Source: Rhodospirillaceae bacterium (GTDB lineage: Bacteria; Pseudomonadota; Alphaproteobacteria; GCA-2731375). From it: a stretch of 64,000 nucleotides of DNA. The first letter of the stretch is position 1. Each line of letters opens with the position of its first letter. The stretch lies in the NCBI GenBank assembly GCA_018701215.1, contig JABIWH010000011.1, positions 62,001 through 126,000 of the forward strand. The letters are read 5' to 3'. Below, piece by piece: positions 62,177-64,000 of the stretch. The position numbers were made by a program, and so were the translations under genes. The notes below the pieces were generated by a model that worked only from the letters and a program-made list of their open reading frames with translations, searched no databases and was not told the origin of the DNA.

Positions 62177-62995
62177 ATGAGCGAGGCTTATACGGACGCC
62201 ACCTTCAGCATCGATGACAATGGCATCGCCCTGTTCACCATGAACCGGCCCGATATTCTGAATGCCCTGACGGACGAGTTGAAAGCCGATTACGTGCGAA
62301 TGCTGGATACGGTGCAGGGCAACGACGACGTCAAGGTGCTGATTATCGCCGGCAATGGCCGTGCCTTTAGCGCCGGTGGCAACGTTAAGGCCATGGGTGA
62401 CCCAAAACGGGCGCAGCCGGTTAATGGCCGTAGCCGGCTTTTGAAGCTGCATGATTGGTTCGAACGCCTGCACAATCTTGATTGTCCGGTAATCGCCGCC
62501 GTGGATGGCATGGCCTATGGCGGCGGCTTTGCCCTTGCCCTGCAGGCTGATTTCATTCTTGCCAGCGAGCGGACCAAATTTTGCTCGGTCTTTGGCCGCA
62601 TTGGGCTGGTGCCGGACATGGCCGTGTTCTATGCCCTGCCCCGCGCCGTGGGCATGCAAAACGCCAAGGACTTGATGTTCACGGCGCGCTCCATCGACGT
62701 GGCGGAAGCCGACGCCATGGACCTGGTTTATGCCATTCACCCCGAGGCCGAATTGCTGGCCGCCGCCCACGCCCTGGCGACCCGTCTGGCGCAAGGTTCG
62801 AAACATGCCATCGGGGTGACGAAGAAGATCGTCAACCGCAGCTTCCAATCCGACTATTCGACCATGGCGCAGATGGAAGCGGACGGCCAGGCCATCATGG
62901 CCACCACGGATTTCCACAAGGAAGCGGTACGCCGCTTTCAAGGCAAGGAAACACCGTTGTACAACTGGGACGCCATGGACAAGGCGCAGGATTAG
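62177..62995 (+). CDS. enoyl-CoA hydratase/isomerase family protein
   Basis: A 272-residue crotonase-fold protein. NRPDILNALTDEL, the oxyanion-hole region GNGRAFSAGGNVKAMG, CPVIAAVDGMAYGGGFALAL and SVFGRIGLVPDMA are family motifs. In place of the usual two Glu of hydratases it has Gly-Gly-Phe (GGGFALAL) and Val-Pro-Asp, so hydratase activity is uncertain and isomerase or thioesterase-like chemistry is possible. It is inserted between accC and aat. Confidence 0.85.
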   Translation: MSEAYTDATFSIDDNGIALFTMNRPDILNALTDELKADYVRMLDTVQGNDDVKVLIIAGNGRAFSAGGNVKAMGDPKRAQPVNGRSRLLKLHDWFERLHNLDCPVIAAVDGMAYGGGFALALQADFILASERTKFCSVFGRIGLVPDMAVFYALPRAVGMQNAKDLMFTARSIDVAEADAMDLVYAIHPEAELLAAAHALATRLAQGSKHAIGVTKKIVNRSFQSDYSTMAQMEADGQAIMATTDFHKEAVRRFQGKETPLYNWDAMDKAQD

Positions 62996-63028
62996 CCTTT
63001 CCGCAAAGCGCCTCGCGGTGTTCTAACG

Positions 63029-63676
63029 ATGCAGATTACCCCCGATATCGTACTGAAGGCCTATGCGACCGGGATTTTTCCCATGTCGGAAGGGCGGGAC
63101 GAGCCGGAGATGTTCTGGGTCGATCCGGAAAAGCGGGGAATTTTACCCCTGGATGAGTTTCATTTATCCCGCCGCCTACGCCGAACCGTACGCCAGTCAC
63201 CTTTCACGATTCGTATCGATAGTGCCTTTGAACAGGTCATGATCGCCTGCGCCGCACCGGCATCCGGACGCTGGACAACTTGGATTAACAACGAGATACA
63301 AGAACTTTTTACGACACTGCATCATCGCGGTTTCGCCCACAGCGTTGAAGCCTGGGAGGGCGAGGAACTGGTCGGCGGCCTTTATGGTATTGCGTTGGGC
63401 GCGGCGTTTTTTGGTGAAAGCATGTTCAGCCGACGGACCGATGCCTCGAAAATCGTCCTGGTGCATCTGGTGGCGCGGTTACAGGCGGCATCTTTCGTTT
63501 TGCTGGATACGCAATTCATCACCGATCATTTGCGCCAGTTTGGCGCCGTCGAAATCAGCCGGGCCGAATATCATTCCCGGCTGTCCCTTGCCCTGTCTGA
63601 ATATTCCGACTTCAGCCTGTCAGGCAGGTCGCTATCCTCGGCGGCGGTGCTGCAATCGATCACCCAGACATCATAG
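63029..63676 (+). CDS. aat: leucyl/phenylalanyl-tRNA-protein transferase
   Basis: A 215-residue N-end-rule enzyme that adds Leu or Phe to proteins with N-terminal Arg or Lys. AYATGIFPMSEG, FWVDPEKRGILPLDEFHL, EAWEGEELVGGLYGIALG, FFGESMFSRRTDASKIVLVHLV and the C-terminal VLQSITQTS are conserved. Its last 106 bp overlap the convergent DUF2155 gene. Confidence 0.95.
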   Translation: MQITPDIVLKAYATGIFPMSEGRDEPEMFWVDPEKRGILPLDEFHLSRRLRRTVRQSPFTIRIDSAFEQVMIACAAPASGRWTTWINNEIQELFTTLHHRGFAHSVEAWEGEELVGGLYGIALGAAFFGESMFSRRTDASKIVLVHLVARLQAASFVLLDTQFITDHLRQFGAVEISRAEYHSRLSLALSEYSDFSLSGRSLSSAAVLQSITQTS

Positions 63677-64000
63677 ACCGGGTGTTCCAGTGCCGAGAGT
63701 GCGGGCGACGAAGCGAACATCCATCCCGAAAACAGCGGCAAGCGCCCCTTTTCGCCCGGCCGTTCTTCATCAATTTCCAAAAATACGGCAACCTCCGGGG
63801 TTTCCTCCGGCGGCCGCTTGCGGCAGGTCTGGGCCCGAATACGCAGGGTGCCAAAACGCACTTCCTCGCCCAGCGGTGCCGAGAAGGTCGTAATCCGTGC
63901 CGTGATCTTGTCCAGGCCGCGCAAAAGCACGCCGGTCGCCGCCGCGCGCTGCGCCCAGGTTGGATTGGACTGTAGTGTCAGGAATGCAAAGACACAGACC
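63571..64000 (-). CDS. DUF2155-domain protein (partial)
   Basis: The last 142 codons of a gene whose start lies beyond the right edge. VCVFAFLTLQSNPTWAQ near the edge looks like the end of a signal peptide, so the protein is probably periplasmic. LLRGLDKITARITTF, VRFGTLRIRAQTC, WMFASSPALSALEHPVYDV and WVIDC are DUF2155 hallmarks, including two Cys that may form a disulfide. Function is unknown. It commonly sits beside aat in alphaproteobacteria. Confidence 0.85.
   Translation of the reverse strand, partial: VCVFAFLTLQSNPTWAQRAAATGVLLRGLDKITARITTFSAPLGEEVRFGTLRIRAQTCRKRPPEETPEVAVFLEIDEERPGEKGRLPLFSGWMFASSPALSALEHPVYDVWVIDCSTAAEDSDLPDRLKSEYSDRARDSRE

Overview
The window is a G+C-rich chromosomal segment of an alphaproteobacterium, most like the Rhodospirillales and relatives. 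The evidence is the linkage of dusB-ntrB-ntrC-ntrY-ntrX-trkA-trkH-D-amino-acid aminotransferase-hfq-hflX, a full-length CtrA beside fliI-fliJ, a ChpT phosphotransferase next to a cheA-W-Y-B-R operon, and accB-accC-aat-DUF2155. Genus cannot be read from the sequence. I saw no rRNA, tRNA, CRISPR array or intact insertion sequence.

Layout. 1-3037 (minus): succinate dehydrogenase/fumarate reductase operon in the order B, two membrane anchors, A, with A running off the left edge. 3152-6772: a large hybrid PAS histidine kinase, then a second sensor kinase reduced by an internal deletion to its N-terminus joined out of frame to the tail of a receiver domain. 6779-19773 (minus): the nitrogen-control, potassium-uptake and Hfq block. 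19934-21629: a divergent exported beta-propeller/cupredoxin pair with palindromes between them. 21662-30933: flagellar export ATPase genes, ctrA with a CtrA box in its promoter, the chemotaxis operon and chpT. 31124-36269: an NAD-linked molybdenum formate dehydrogenase and a membrane protein. 36275-42622: gatCAB, ruvX, an unusual metallophosphoesterase-HAD fusion and an AEC permease. 42728-51334: a PAS kinase with a cysteine cluster, a Rieske oxygenase/TauD operon, a divergent FecR-domain exported protein and an acyl-CoA ligase of the methylthiopropionyl-CoA ligase type. 51455-55884: the most accessory-looking part, with a ParE/Phd-type toxin-antitoxin pair, a 3-hydroxyacyl-CoA dehydrogenase, a decayed copy of an MlaF-like ABC ATPase, an orphan gene, an AT-rich stretch and the intact ABC ATPase. 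55897-64000: a metallo-beta-lactamase-fold hydrolase, a methyltransferase, a thioesterase, a ThiS-ThiG fusion, aroQ, accBC with an enoyl-CoA hydratase, aat and a partial DUF2155 gene.

How it fits together. The cell is probably motile, with flagellar, chemotaxis and CtrA-relay genes side by side. It respires, with SDH and formate dehydrogenase, senses nitrogen through NtrBC and NtrYX, and oxidises acyl-CoA and possibly methylated or aromatic substrates. The observations most worth checking are the metallophosphoesterase-HAD fusion, the deletion-fused kinase, the ABC ATPase that lacks its switch histidine and has a decayed copy beside it, the toxin with no ATG start, and the FecR-domain protein facing the Rieske/TauD operon.
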